Assembly: GCA_002105175.1 (NCBI GenBank)
Contig: MCGE01000030.1
Location: forward strand, 62,001-126,000
Origin: Absidia repens
Taxonomy: Eukaryota; Mucoromycota; Mucoromycetes; Mucorales; Cunninghamellaceae
Length of the DNA stretch: 64,000 nt
Reading direction: 5' to 3'
In this document: piece after piece, positions 1 through 12,262 of the stretch
Layout of the letters: every line of letters begins with the position of its first letter
Numbering within the stretch: position 1 is the stretch's first letter
Made by a program: the position numbers and the translations under genes
The notes under the pieces: model-generated
The model's database searches: none
The model's input: only the letters and a program-made list of their open reading frames with translations
Told to the model about the DNA's origin: nothing

Positions 1-43
1 AATTGTATCATTATTACTATTATACTTCTCTTTATATGCGTAG

Positions 44-847
44 TAATTGACATTCGTGGTGGAGACATCAAAAAGGACAAGCTTCTTATCCAATATGCTA
101 GGAAACCTGGATTAGCTCATAATCAACGTTGGAAATATAAAGATGGTTTTATTTTCCCTCAGGCGGCTCCTCACTTGGTAGTAGATATACGAGTAAGTAA
201 CTCGCTTTCCCATTTTGATGCAAAATAATACGAAACATATTCATTTTTTCTTTTGACTTAGGGTGGCGATTACAAGGAAACCAACGGACTCTTTTTGAAC
301 TCTAAGGATATCAACAGTAGAACACAACAATGGCTCATTCAACCTTTTGAAAATGAAAAATCGAAGGATGAATTATCTTTGCTACGCCCATCACCACGTA
401 TGCTAATTTACATTTGTCTTTATCTCTCTTCGATTTACTTACCTTTTATAACTATTATTACTAGACATCCGCACATCATCTTTCGCTCGACCTGAAGAAT
501 TATGTGACAGTTATCGAATGGTTTACATTGAAAAAAAGCAAGATCCCTCGTTGAACGAACTGACCGGTGCTGCTGCGTTCAAAGCCCTCAAGGACTACAT
601 TGCTCGTCAAAAGGAATCCCAACAACCAATCCTTACTCCCAATGCACGAGATAGCATTCAACAACTGGCAAGAAACGAGGTAAAAAAAAAAAAAAAAAAA
701 AGGCTATCATTTGAACAAACGATAATAAAAAATTGTTTTTGGGTATAGATCCAAATATTGTGTCAAGGCCAGCATGAGATTCGTCAATTGATCCATGCTG
801 CCGAACAATCTGCTCTCAGTTATTTTGCCCGTGAATATGAAGGATAG
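44..847 (+). CDS. Ricin B-type lectin (beta-trefoil) protein, 3' part only
   Basis: Four exons are visible: 44-192, 262-397, 465-679 and 749-847 (stop TAG); the gene runs off the left edge and bases 1-43 look like the end of an upstream intron. The first two exons contain repeated D-I-R-G-G-D segments and Q-x-W-type motifs (NQRW, TQQW) spaced as in the beta-trefoil of ricin-B lectins, with the hydrophobic D-G-F-I strand between them. The C-terminal ~100 residues are helical-looking and have no recognised domain. An AATAAA lies at 1000-1005, 153 nt after the stop. In fungi such lectin folds bind sugars or act as small cytosolic scaffolds; the ligand here is unknown. The fold is inferred from the motifs, and the N-terminus is missing. 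Confidence 0.72.
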
Positions 848-2149
848 ATCAAGGCACCTTCTCCTTCCGTCCCCCCTCCCATCCCCCACACTCATTTAGG
901 ATAGTGATGACATATCTTCATTTATTTGTTTTATGTACATAGTAAATCAACCCTTCATCTCCTTTTTTTTTTTTTTTGTACTGTCCTTCATGATATTTCA
1001 ATAAAAAACTTTATTTACCCCAATCCTATATGGCCTTTTTTTTTTTTCTTGTATAAAATGAAATATATATATAAATATCTTTTATTTTGAGTTTTACATT
1101 AGTCTTGTGCTCAAAGGATAGTATGTTTTATTCTGAATATACCTACCTTCACACACAGCAAGCTTCATCATCATGACAAGACAACTGATTTCAACACTGG
1201 TTTGTTAAGTTAGATATAAAAGAGGGTTAGAATAAATTTGGGATGCTATTATGCTTCAGATAAGTGAAAAAGCCTCCACCCAAAACGATTTTCAAAAAAT
1301 CGACCTTTTCAGGGTAGAATTGCAACCACGGTTATAAAAAGTATGTCCAAATAAACTCATGAAAGACTGATCGCAAGTTATATGACATGTCTGCAGAGTC
1401 TACTATGATATTTATGTGATATGACTATAGAATATACACATTGGATATCACGCAGTCATGGGTTGTGAGTCAATGGGGAGTCAAAGACGCTTTTTGAGGA
1501 GAAATTGGATGTTTACAATTGCTATCCTGATTCAATCAGATTTCACAGGGTGTGACCAGCAATTATTATCTTTTGATTTTTGGTACAGCATAGAAAGTGA
1601 GTGTGTTTTGAACACATAGATATATTGTATAATAAAAAGAGTAGGTATAGCACACAAGAAAACGACTAGAAGCAACATAATAATGGCAAATCCTAATTGT
1701 ATTAACTTTTTGAGGCATATTCATGACACCATAGACATCAGCAGTAGTCCAAAAGAGGTATTAATGCAGAAGAAGGGCAATACATTTTATTGAGGCAAAT
1801 ATTAACATAAATTGATAAATAACACTAACTCAATGTACTTTTAATACTGCTTGCAATATAATAATAAAACAGTAAAACGATTAAAATAAAGCAAAAGTAT
1901 TTAGTATTATTCGACTGGCATGTGGAAATATAAATTAATATGGATGTGGATTATTGAGGACAGAAAAAAGATATAACGTGATAGTATAGATGAATTATAA
2001 ATGGTCATATATTAAACTCATTTGATATTTAGTAATATTAAAAATAATAAAAGAAAGTCATTGGAACTGTATTGTTAAACTTCCGTGAGTCTGGCAATTG
2101 ATATTTACAATGGTAACCCATAATAGCGATGTCAACAACTAGCAGAATT
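848..2149. other. Intergenic, no gene seen
   Basis: 3' UTR of the lectin gene up to about 1010, then AT-rich DNA with stops in all frames. No RNA gene or coding region could be supported. The interspersed repeat begins near 2150. Confidence 0.6.
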
Positions 2150-2790
2150 GCATCATTATTCTGAAATTTATAGCCGTATTATCTCTAGCAATACATCGTG
2201 GGCCTTCTGGAACCTTATTTGTGTTTTTTCATTGAAATGAAAAAGGTTTTCGAAATCACGTTGGCGTTTGTTCGAAACTGCAGTTCAGCAGAGCCACAGA
2301 AATATTCAAATGCCGCCCACGTGAATATTTATTTTCTCCTACTTCTGTTTTTTCTCTCTTTCTTTTCATTTTTCTTTATTTCCTTCTTTAATTCTTCACG
2401 ATTGTGGCTCCTGTGTTGTTATGTTGGACTTAGATTAATGTCAGGATTAGTTTAGAAAGGTTTTCAGCTCAGGGATTACAAGACGCATGAGGAAGCCCTT
2501 TCATTTTGGATTCAGGATTTGGAACCGCCATTCGTTGGCTTTTGAGAACCTTCATTAGCTTAGTTTAGTCTTAGTTTGTCCATAGTTTGTATCTAGATCT
2601 AAATAAAATATGTCTCTTTTTATTTGCTTTAAAAAATAAATGAAGAAGAAAAAAGTTCCCTCTCTTCCATGTTTGTATATAGGATCCCTTGTTAGCACTC
2701 TCCATTTAGTCTAGAGTAGACCAAACCACTTCAATAAAATACTGTATAAGTTGTTTTTTTTTATTGTGTAATAAAAACACGTAAGTGTGA
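2150..2790 (+). repeat. Interspersed repeat family, copy A
   Basis: This stretch resembles the copy at 21920-22600 along its length. In order: a segment around 2160-2200 with TAGCC then TAGCAATACA; an inverted repeat TTTTTCAT/ATGAAAAA at 2225-2244; a CGCCCACGTG block; a pyrimidine-rich tract; the conserved core (about 2395-2600, containing CTCAGGGATTACAAG and AACCCTTTCATTTTGGAT); and AATAAA-like boxes near 2602, 2633 and 2735. No intact ORF. It is one of at least eight copies in the window. It may be a non-autonomous retroposon or a remnant of a larger element; the class is not determined. Confidence 0.75.
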
Positions 2791-3142
2791 AAGATAATCT
2801 ATGGTGTGTGAAAAACTATTCTACAGAGAAATGGGGAGTGCAGAGGGATCCATGATGGTTGCGTCATGAGAATAAACCAACATGCTACCGATGCTGGAAG
2901 GTGACAGTTGTTGGTGGAGTTTCTACAAGAAGAACGGAGTGTCACCATGGTGCCCCTATTGAGTAGAGCTGGTTGCTGTGAAATAAAAAGACAGTACCAT
3001 TATCATACCAATTGCTGCAATGAGAGAAAGAAACAGATAATGAATTATGGCGGTTGTTGTCATGAAAAGTGAAACTCACCTTGATGATAATGTTACATGG
3101 AGCTGGTTTGCTGTGAAAAAAAAGGAAGGGTGTTCATTTTTG

Positions 3143-3174
<32 letters not shown>

Positions 3175-3710
3175 GAGAAGCAGAATTCGAATACCTTCCC
3201 GAACGGTTTTCGTGTAAAACGATAATACTAGGCGGTGGAAGAGATATTTACCGAGAAAAGTGTGATATGAATGTGCACTATCAAATAACAAGGAGCACAG
3301 AAATCCTAAGCCAGAAAGAAATTCTTTGCTTCAGAGCTTCCTTTTGGAAGGTGAAACAAAGAGTTGAAAAAAAAGGACAATCGTTCTAAAAAGGCAACGG
3401 TGAATTGAATAAAAAGGTAAACCCAGCCCATTCAACTTATAACATACACATAAATAAAGCCCCATATATGTCAACAATACCAAACTATTCATTTAACGAT
3501 GTAAACCATTTATTGATCTATTCGGCGTAAATAAAAATAAAAAAAGGAGAAAATGTATAATGTATGTATATGCTACGTAAACTAAAAATTAAAAGCCTAA
3601 TGGTATGTATCGGGGGTATGAATACAAAATGAAAGGGAAAATAAAACGATCGACAATAAAAATAATAATAATAGTAATAGTGGGGATAGAAGAGCCTAGA
3701 TAGATATAAA
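2791..3710. other. Intergenic with a short direct repeat
   Basis: No gene seen. A ~24-bp sequence beginning GAGCTGGTTGCTGTGAAA occurs at 2966-2989 and again in near-identical form at 3100-3124. A poly(A) run of about 31 lies near 3141-3171. The last part is the 3' UTR of the casein kinase gene on the minus strand. Confidence 0.5.
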
Positions 3711-5447
3711 CTAAAAGAAAGAGAATAGACAGCAACATGAGGAGTCCCGTTTGTGAAGAGATTCGGCCATTTGAGAACGATCATGGATGGCATTGTTGTT
3801 TATCCGCTGGTAAGACTGTGGCTGATGGATAGCACGATAATGATATTTGTCTTTGGAGAGTCGTTTTGCTGTTTGGCGTAATGTCGGATGGATATAACCA
3901 TAGTTGTCACCACTTGTTGTAGCATTTAATGCGCCCAAGGTGCCATGACGTCTACTCAGTTGGTACTAAAAGAATAATGAGAAAAACAAAGAATTAGTGA
4001 GTGATAATACATAATGACAATTGAATCCTGACACTTTCCCGCCCTCCTATCACCCCTACCCACATGCCAAGTGTTTCAAAAACTTACTTCCCACCCTTTG
4101 CCTTCATTTAGCAAATTCCAATCATAGACGCCATCATCTAATTCCCCCAAGTTGATCATGACTTTTGTAAACAATCCACGAAGGAAGTCGTAATCGGGAG
4201 TTTCTTCGAATCCGAGTCGTCGAGAATATTGAAGATAAATACCAAATTCTTCAGGGTAACCGTCACACAAATCCTTCACAATAGTAGTTTCCTTCTTTTC
4301 GCCAATACGTTCATACTTTTGTTTGTTGGTTTCCGCCCTGAGTCCTTGCCATGGTAAAGATCCTCGTAAAAAGTACATGAAGACGTGTCCCAGTGCCTCC
4401 AAGTCATCACGGCGTGATTGTTCTTGTGCATGTATATGTTGTTAAAAAAGTCAGAGTGAGTTCGGCGAGCATATTCTTTCCTAATTCTTTTCTTTTGTTT
4501 TACCTCGACCCAAATGAGTATTCACACTCATGTATCTTGCTGTTCCTGAAAGGGATTTTCGTTCACGATAAGGTATATGTAGCTTTGTCTTTGGATCTCG
4601 ATATTGCTTGGCCATTCCAAAATCAATCATAAATACGTTGTTTGCTTGTTTTGTGGAGGGTTTTCCAATCAAAAAGTTATCAGGTTTGATGTCTCTAATA
4701 AAAACAGCGATAAAATAGTTGATTACAATAAACTGTGATCATGGCTTTGTTAAATACACATTATTACCTATAAATCATATTGCGTTCATGGACACTTTGG
4801 ACTCGAGAAATCTAACAAAAAACAAACGCATGCATGTTAATGATTTTTTCTTCATCAGTATGGACGAAGGGAACGACGGGTTAAACTTACCATGTTTTTC
4901 GCTAACATAGCTACTGTCTTGACACTAAATCTTCTTGAGCACATATCAAATAAGTCTTCCAAAGAGGGACCAAGCATATCCAGGACCAATATATTGTGTA
5001 AGCCTTCCTGTCCAAAATAATGAGCACTTGGGATTCCCGGTAGTCCAGCTAAAATCTTGTACGTTCGGTATTCGTCCCGTAATTGAGGAGCATCGGATTT
5101 TCGTGGTTCAAACTTGATAGCTACTTGATGGTTGTTCAATAGGTTGATACCTAAATAAAACAATAAAGAAATATAAATATAAAAATGTGAGTTGAATATG
5201 ATTAAAGGTAAAGAATAACTAACAACTGTCGAGGCTTCAGAGTACAGTATGTCTTTCTAAAAGCAACCCCTATACTTGCTGTCTCAGATTCTTCTTCCAC
5301 GACTTAACGCGTTCTTCTATTTTTACCTTCATATATAATGCCAAAACTGCCTTCACCTATTTTCCTACCAAGTTTGAAGTGGACGCCAATAATACTTGAT
5401 GCAGAGATGGCCACAGTAGAGTTTCGATGGGACCTTCGATTAGCCAT
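3711..5447 (-). CDS. YCK: Casein kinase 1, Yck1/Yck2 type, palmitoylated C-terminus
   Basis: Six exons on the minus strand (5447-5327, 5150-4891, 4811-4768, 4694-4504, 4422-4088, 3965-3711) join in phase to 401 residues. The kinase domain shows the glycine loop KIGEGSFG (29-36), lysine K53 in VAIKFEP, catalytic D143 in [11 protein letters not shown]166 in [15 protein letters not shown] and the CK1-specific [10 protein letters not shown]. The sequence follows the yeast plasma-membrane Yck kinases more closely than Hrr25. It ends with [10 protein letters not shown]; Yck1/2 carry a C-terminal Cys pair that is palmitoylated for membrane anchoring, and the CCC cluster here fits that role. Expected function: Ser/Thr kinase at the cell cortex controlling endocytosis, nutrient sensing and morphogenesis. 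Start chosen at the first ATG before the conserved domain. Confidence 0.95.
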
Positions 5448-5877
5448 TGAGTGCGCAAAAAAAAGGGGATATACTTTGTAAAGGCTGGGTATTAGTATGA
5501 TATAAATAGACTAGATGCAATAGATGGTAAAACCCAGAAGATGAATAGCTAAATTGAGATATATGAAGAAGAGATGAAACTAAATGGGAGAAAAAGAAAA
5601 GAGAGAGAGAAAAAAAAAAAGAAAGAAAGCTTAAAAATAAAACTCAAAGCAAGGCAAATATTAAATCCCAGCATGCCGTAAAGATAATGCAGCCTATTGA
5701 CATCATGCTTTAATTGAACAAGAAAAGGATAGACTGTATTTCTTAACACCATATTATTAACATGAAGGCTATTTTATTTTATTTTTTTTAGATGATTTAC
5801 GGTTGCTAGAGTGGGAAGAAATAATGTTACAGAGAACTATTTATTATACTTTCTAATGCTTACAAACACATCATACT
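5448..5877. other. Promoter of casein kinase gene and 3' flank of protease gene
   Basis: Between two minus-strand genes. Purine-rich and AT-rich DNA with several poly(A) runs. No gene seen. Confidence 0.5.
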
Positions 5878-7234
5878 TTATTGATCGGTAGGCTGTATAT
5901 TCTTTAGCTGGCTGAACCCGATCCTTTTTTGATCCATATCAAAAATGCTATAGACATTCTTTAGGAAAATACCGCCTACAATCCATGGAGCATTTGGCTC
6001 GACATCGGCTACGATACCACCATAACATCTATCAGTGCCATCAGCGCTGTCATTATCGGGCCCAGTGCAAAAATTGGATGGATCAATGGTAAATTGGGTA
6101 CCACCAATAGTGAGCACTAAAACGGGGATTTTAGCTTTAGGCACTGTCCAATATTTACTATTAGCTAGTCGTCGAGCACCGGGTATACTAGAGTATAGAT
6201 TTTTGACAAACACTTCGTTGGCATTAATTAATGTTGAACCTATAGAAGAGAAAAAAAAAAAAAAATAGGAAACAAATTAATGCTCTGTATGGTGCGGATG
6301 TTACCTATTCTTTTTTTTTTTTTTTTTTTTTTGTGTGGGCGGGGTGTTTACCAGTGTCAACTACAAATTTTTGTCTTGATGCCAACAACCGTTTTCCGAC
6401 ACTCACATAATCCAATTCAATTTGCCAAAACTTTGCATCAGTTACAGGAGCGTATACTATTTTTCCTTGAACATGCTGTTCATTGTAGCCTCCCAGGGTC
6501 AATTCACCTTGTTCACCGTCAGCGCCTGACCTGTCCAGCCGGATTCCGAAAATACGTGCTTTAATTTTCCTCTGATTATACAAGTTATCAAGGAGAGGTG
6601 TCATTCCTATATGGGACAAACTGGCAAATCCAAGTCCAAACAAACCATCAGGTGCGAAAGTATCTTTTTTCATTTGTTGAGAATATACTGTGGCAACACC
6701 AAAGGCTTGTTTTTCCACCACTAATCCACCCAAGGACACAGTGTCTCGATAGACTGTGCCATTCACATAGGATTCATCAGCAAAACTGAGTCCAAACGAA
6801 TTGATACTTTCTTCGCTTGTTGCTGATTTTGTTGGATCGTAAGTATTATGGCCATTGCATGAAGCGCCACACATCGATCCAGGGATAAATAGGTCAGCTG
6901 ATCCAGTGTCAACATCTACTGTTAATTGTTGCTGTCCTTCCCCAGTTCCGATCGTAATAGTAGTATACCACAAAACGTCTTTGAATGAGTTAATTTTGCT
7001 TGATCCTGAGCCGTAGGTGTCTGCAGGTAAAGAGGGGATTGAATTATCCACTTCTGATGGCTCTTCGCCGCCTTCAGCAGTTTCCTCAGTAATTAATTTT
7101 GATGCTACACTAGCTGGTATAGAAGACGCTCGATATGATTTTAATGGAATCACATGTACTCCATCAGTGCTGCTACCAATCACGAGCCCACAAACATAAA
7201 TAGAGCACCATAAAAGAATGAAATATAGAGGCAT
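5878..7234 (-). CDS. Secreted pepsin-like aspartic protease (peptidase A1)
   Basis: Two exons (7234-6352 and 6239-5878) separated by a 112-nt intron give 414 residues. A hydrophobic signal peptide covers about residues 1-20, followed by a ~60-residue pro-region. The first catalytic motif is DTGS at D109 (V-D-V-D-T-G-S-A-D-L-F) and the second is DTGS at D293, the latter assembled across the intron. Cys pairs such as CGASC after the first motif and CTG...CYGG near the C-terminus are typical of the family, as is the terminal WIVGGIFLKNVYSIFDM segment. It should be an acid endopeptidase of the secretory pathway or exterior. The variant ADLF after the first DTGS (usually SNLW or SDLW) separates it from classical rhizopuspepsins. 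No GPI signal is visible. The intron carries a long homopurine run in the sense strand. Confidence 0.93.
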
Positions 7235-7923
7235 GACGATAATAAAAAATAAAAATAAAAAAAAGAGAGAAAAATGAAGAGATGGTGAGGAGAAAAGAAG
7301 CGACCAAAAGAATGTCTTTTCCGCTACTGTTTTCCTCGTTTTTATATAACCCCGGAGCCTTTTCTTTTATGCATAGTTATGTTTCTCCTTTAAACGTACT
7401 TGCCATTTCCATCCATCGAGTTCTCCTATTATCATCAACGGATACGACAGAAATTTACCCATAATTGCATTGGTGTATTTGTAGACCGAATGTTCAAGCT
7501 CCGATGATTTCTCCTTTCAGCAAGTATAGAATCAGCTTGCCAACACTATAACCTGCAAAACCATACGAAATTTATACCATCATTATCATCAATGTCGTAA
7601 CCGAAGAAAGCTGCTCTTTCACAAAAAAAAAAAAAAAAAAAAAAAAAAAAGCGTAATTCCTGATTCAGTATACAGAAATCGGCATTTCTTCCCGCATTTC
7701 CCCTTGTTTAGGGAAGCTACTCGTTCCAGTTCTTCCAATATGTATGATGATCCTGTTCTATTCAAACGCATCCGCCCCCAAGTCACATCCCAATAAATAA
7801 TACCCTTGGTCGTCTATGGCCCCTTTTCAGTTTTTGTTCATTAGCATGTTTTATTCACAAAGATAAAAATAAATCTAAAGGTAATAATGCACTTCACTAA
7901 TATCTAATATATTCTAAATCTAA
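7235..7923. other. Intergenic, protease promoter side
   Basis: No gene seen. A poly(A) run of about 29 lies at 7622-7650. A minus-strand AATAAA (TTTATT on plus) sits near 7852-7857, which would suit the gene-like relic that ends at 7924. Confidence 0.45.
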
Positions 7924-8420
7924 TTACACCGCTGGCAGTAATATAATATAGGTTTCCAAGAGCTTGATCTTCTCTTGCCTCTCCCCCTTGGTGGCGGTAA
8001 TACAGAGAGGATGACTAAACTGAAAAAAAAAGATCAATGTCAAAATTTAGAATGAAGTCCCTAATTCTTTCTCCTTTTTCACAAGACACTTACAAGCATC
8101 ACCATATTTGACAGTACACCGTAAAGTTTTGCCTAAAGTACCTGTAGTTTGCTTCAATATGGCGTTCTTCTGGAAACTATCATCCATGTTTGAGTTACCC
8201 CTGAATCTTCGAAGACTGGCTGGTCGACTTCATCCCAATATTTCCATGCAAAATACAGAGGCGACAATGATCAGCGATGCTGTGAAAAACAATCATGGGT
8301 TTTGAATTCTTTCCCTATGTGTTGAAACTAAACAAAATACATAATGTTTATAAATCTGATACCGTACTCCTGATCCTTTCATATATTCTTACCAACCCTA
8401 GTTATAGCGAGGCCATATCA
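7924..8420 (-). pseudogene. Possible decayed spliced gene, function unknown
   Basis: On the minus strand there are good splice signals: donor near 8390 with acceptor near 8313 (intron ending TTTCAACACATAG), and donor near 8090 (GTAAGTG) with a polypyrimidine acceptor near 8032. The stretches between are partly open (for example FHSIADHCRLCILHGN in one frame and KTLRCTVKYGDA in another, ending KIKLLETYIILLPAV and stop), but they do not join into one frame without crossing stop codons, and no family was recognised. A polyadenylation signal follows. I read this as a gene remnant, or a real gene with base errors. The plus-strand ORFs at 8108-8555 look like noise. Confidence 0.25.
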
Positions 8421-9193
8421 TCCTGTTTCATTCATCAATGGCGTCACCAAAGCCGACCTATAGCTAGCTATATTGGAGTACCAGAAAAACCATTGGAGAT
8501 GTTGGTTTACACAATGGGGAATACAAACAGGGACACTTTCGAAGATCGGAAGTAGAAGCTACGAAGACAACATTTTAATTCATCAATCTTGCGCACCAAA
8601 TCAAAAGTTTCCAATAACTAGTTTTGTATACACATATTGTCCAATAAAATATATGTGAATGGAATTAATATCAAATCAGGCCTAGTCGAAATAAAATGAG
8701 AAAGGAAGAAAAGTGCAATTTCATTTTTCAAAAGAAAAAAAAAAGAGGCTGGGATTGAATCATGATCAGCCCTACAAAATTTTTGCAACGGTTACCAAGC
8801 CTAACCAAGCAGAGTTGTTTTGTGTTCTTTTTTTTTAAGATAGTTTTTATTTCAAAAGAATAAAATAAGATAAAAAGTGAGATGAAGCGATAAAATATGT
8901 CATGACAGAAGTGGTAAAAAATAAAATAATGGTTTGGTGAAGAGGATAAGCGTAAAATGTGGTCGGAATATCAATATGTGCTTGCGCGTTTTTTTTTTTT
9001 TCCTTTAGGCCTGTAAAAAAAAAAAGGGAATTTTTTTAGTACGTTCACATAAAAAAAAAAAAAAGCGCGTTACACCCCTTCGTCCCCTTGAGTGTGATTG
9101 GTCTGACCTATTCGGTATTTTTTTTTTTTTGCCCAACCAAACAACCCCCAACCCTGTTATCGCCCCCCTACCAATCTCCCTCACCCCCCTTTT

Positions 9194-9686
9194 TCATATA
9201 TCATGGCTTACAGTCTTGGCCTTTTCAGCTTCATAACGAGCCTTGTCTTTTTCAGCTTGGTGGTGGTAGGGCTATCAATGCAGCGTCGGCGAAAAAACAA
9301 CAACAATAGGATTAGATAAACTTGACCCTTTTTTTTCATTGAGGTACTTTTCTGCTTTTTTTCCCTTACCTTCTTTTCTTCATCAGACATTTCCTTCCAT
9401 TTTTGTCCCAAGATTTTACCAAGTTGTCCTAAGAAAAGTGGATGAAAAACAAAATATGTGATCAATACGCGTAAAAGATATAATCAATCATTATTCTTCA
9501 TTGCAAGATCATTCTTATTAAGTCTAATAGCTTACCAAAGGTGGCATCAGGGTTTTCTTCCTTGACCTTGTTTCGGTTCGCTTGAGAGAAGAACATATAA
9601 GCAGAGAGACCACGCTTGGGGGCATTAGGATCCTTCTTTTGGCGCTTGGCTGATACCTTGGTGTCTTTCTTTGTGTCTTTAGCCAT
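9194..9686 (-). CDS. NHP6: Nhp6-like HMG-box chromatin protein
   Basis: Three exons (9686-9536, 9428-9370, 9271-9194) encode 95 residues, close to the 93 of yeast Nhp6. A basic N-terminal arm ([20 protein letters not shown]) leads into one HMG box at about 22-90, with [29 protein letters not shown] and [13 protein letters not shown] all recognisable. The last exon must be spliced in to complete the third helix; without it the reading frame stops early. The family bends DNA without sequence specificity and works with FACT and chromatin remodellers in the nucleus. An AATAAA for this strand lies near 8846-8851. Confidence 0.94.
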
Positions 9687-10526
9687 TTCTATAAAAAAAG
9701 CACTAAAATGTGAGCTTTATTGTTTGGCAGTATATGCGATAAAACACAGGTTATGGTTGATACTATCACTTTATTAAATCACCATCACAATTTGAAAGTG
9801 GAAAACAGTAACTTACGAGTAGTTTGTATATAAAAGATATATATAAAAAGTGTGTAAAAAGGAAAAGAGAAGCAAAAAAGGGAGACCAAAAATCCCAAGC
9901 GTAAAAAAAGAGTGGGAGAATCAGAGTGAAGGAAATATTTAATGTCCGCGGCTTGGGAAAATTTGTTAGAGAAAAAAAAAGCGTGCATGCGTGTGTGTGG
10001 TGGTGTATAGGTTAGCGCGCTATGCTTTTTAATTCCCGATTCAGAAGTGGGAGCACACCAATCATACAAGATATGCATCACCCTTTGAAGCCTCTTTTTT
10101 TTTTTTTTGGTGATTTCATCACAAATTCAGACACATTTATTACAAAATAAAGTGAGTCATAGTATGAAAATCAAGTTAATAAACTGTAGATCACAAATAC
10201 TAAATCACTCACCATTCATATGTTCCCTCACCTAATTATATATGATAAATCATTCCTTTCGTAAAAATGTGTTCATCCCACTGAATATTTTGTTTCTGAC
10301 GCCTTTTACACTGATCCGCCCCAACGATAAGATATTTCAAGCACCGCAAAAATCAGCTAATAATAATAAGTTCATTAGAAAAATATATTTCAAGGGGTAA
10401 CATTTATTTTTTAACTATACATACTGTAAGAGGACTAACTATACTACATACATCTTCTTCATCAAATCAACATATAAATAATAATATCAAATCTAAAGCT
10501 AAACTAAACTACATTACACTACTATT
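9687..10526. other. Intergenic, HMG promoter and SerRS 3' flank
   Basis: No gene seen. It contains the 5' flank of the HMG gene (a CT/GA-rich stretch and a short GT-rich stretch near 9990) and AT-rich DNA downstream of the seryl-tRNA synthetase. Confidence 0.45.
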
Positions 10527-12262
10527 CTAAACTGTTTTCTTCGTCAGCACACTAGGTTGACCAGGGATCCATTTTCGTAAGACTTGCGGCACCAATATAG
10601 AGCCGTCAGGTTGTTGATGAGTTTCCAGGAGAGCAATGATCACACGAGGCACCGCCATGGCTGTTCCATTCAATGTATGACAAAAGTGGACCCACTTTTC
10701 CTTGATATGCCACGGTACACGAACATCTTTGCTGCCCACATTTTCCTTGAATTCATTCGATAAGTAGCGTATATCCAATCGTCGAGTCTGATAATCCGTA
10801 CAGTTTGATGTTGAGGAAATCTAAACAAAATTCCATGTACCATAATATCATCAGCCACGTACGATATACTATATATTTTTATCTTCTTCTTCTTACCTCG
10901 CCCCAATCATTCTTGCCAGGCATCCATGCCTCCATGTCATACTTTCGGTAAGCACTAGCACCTAATTCTTCCGTCGGCATGTCCAAGACCCTAACCAGAA
11001 AAAAAAAAGCGATGAATAATTTTTACTTCTTCTTTTTCCTTTTTCGTTTCTTGTCGTTACCTAAAGCATAGACCAAGTTCAGTAAACATGTGTTCTTGAA
11101 GAGATCGCAATTCTTCCATCATATCTCGGCTTTGTTCCGGAGTAGTAACAGTAAACAGTTCAACTTTGGAGAATTGATGCACCCGATAAAGTCCACGCTC
11201 GTTCGCAGATCCATGGCCCGCTTCTGCCCGAAAAGCATGACCCAAGCCAACCACTTTACGAGGTAATTCTTCTTCCTTGATCAGTTGTTGTGCAAACATG
11301 CCAGCCAAGGGGATTTCCGCTGTACCCGCCAGACATAATTTTGGTGCTGAGGTGTTGATGGTGCTTGGGGTTGTCACACTATAGATTTGCGAGGCTTCAG
11401 ATTTCCGTGGTTGGAAGCCGCACCCATAGGCAATGCTGGTGCGAACTACGTCGGGCGCTATCACAGGCGAAAAGCCACGCAGGTGAGCCTGTTCCATCGC
11501 ATACTGTATCAATGCCATTTCAAGCCACACACCGTCGTTTTTTAAGTAGTACCATTTAGATCCAGTCACCAGAGCTGCTTGTTCAAAGTTCACCATATCC
11601 AAGTTTTCCGCCAACGTTAAATGATCCTTCAATTCAAATGTTGTACCACCAGTGGTGGTCGGCCCAGATCCATCACCACCATCCATCGACTTGCTGCTGT
11701 TTGTTCGAGGTGAGCCCACAATCCGAATAACTTTTGCCTTTGATTCATCACCCTCAGGGACCTCAGGATGTGTATTGTTCGGAACCAAAAGAGCATGGGA
11801 TTCCAATTCCATTTGAAGCTGTTCCACCTGATCTGTGAGTTGTCGAATACGATCCTTCCACTGTTTTCCTTGTGCGATATGCTGTGTTCGTTCTTCCTTG
11901 TTCTTGGCCTGTCGAATCAACTGGTTGACCTTGTCGCGTTCTTCACAATATTGATCCACTTGTTGCTGTAGTTGTTGTTGCTGTTGGTAGAGCGCTGCTA
12001 CTTGCCGAATACTTTCCCCGTCATAATTCCGTCTCAGCATGTTTTGTTCGAGAGACTTGGCATTGTTGGCTAGGAAGGGGTAATCAAGCTGTGGGGGTAT
12101 GCGATGAATATCGTCATTGATGTCAGTGCTTGTCGTATTTTTCGGGATCGATCCACCTGTCGCATAGTATCTGGTTGGGAATCTGGTCACATTACTCAGT
12201 ATGGTTCGGGTATGAAGTTGTTTGCTAATACCAAAGATCTGGCATGTACAGTTTCGTGCCAT
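10527..12262 (-). CDS. DIA4: Seryl-tRNA synthetase, mitochondrial type
   Basis: Three exons (12262-11061, 10990-10897, 10820-10527) give 529 residues. The N-terminus is rich in Arg, Ser and Thr with few acidic residues and ends near RYYAT, like a mitochondrial presequence. A Gln-rich coiled-coil arm follows (about residues 90-150), the tRNA-binding N-domain of SerRS. The catalytic core has class II motif 2 ([20 protein letters not shown], then FSKVELF) and motif 3 ([15 protein letters not shown] with [11 protein letters not shown]). It charges tRNA-Ser with serine, most likely in mitochondria. A diverged cytosolic enzyme is less likely given the presequence. A Gly/Thr/Ser-rich insert around residue 190 ([15 protein letters not shown]) is unusual. 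Confidence 0.92.

Noticed and set aside
8108..8658. Three overlapping plus-strand frames of 60-86 codons
   Set aside because: No recognisable content; the splice signals in this interval are on the minus strand.
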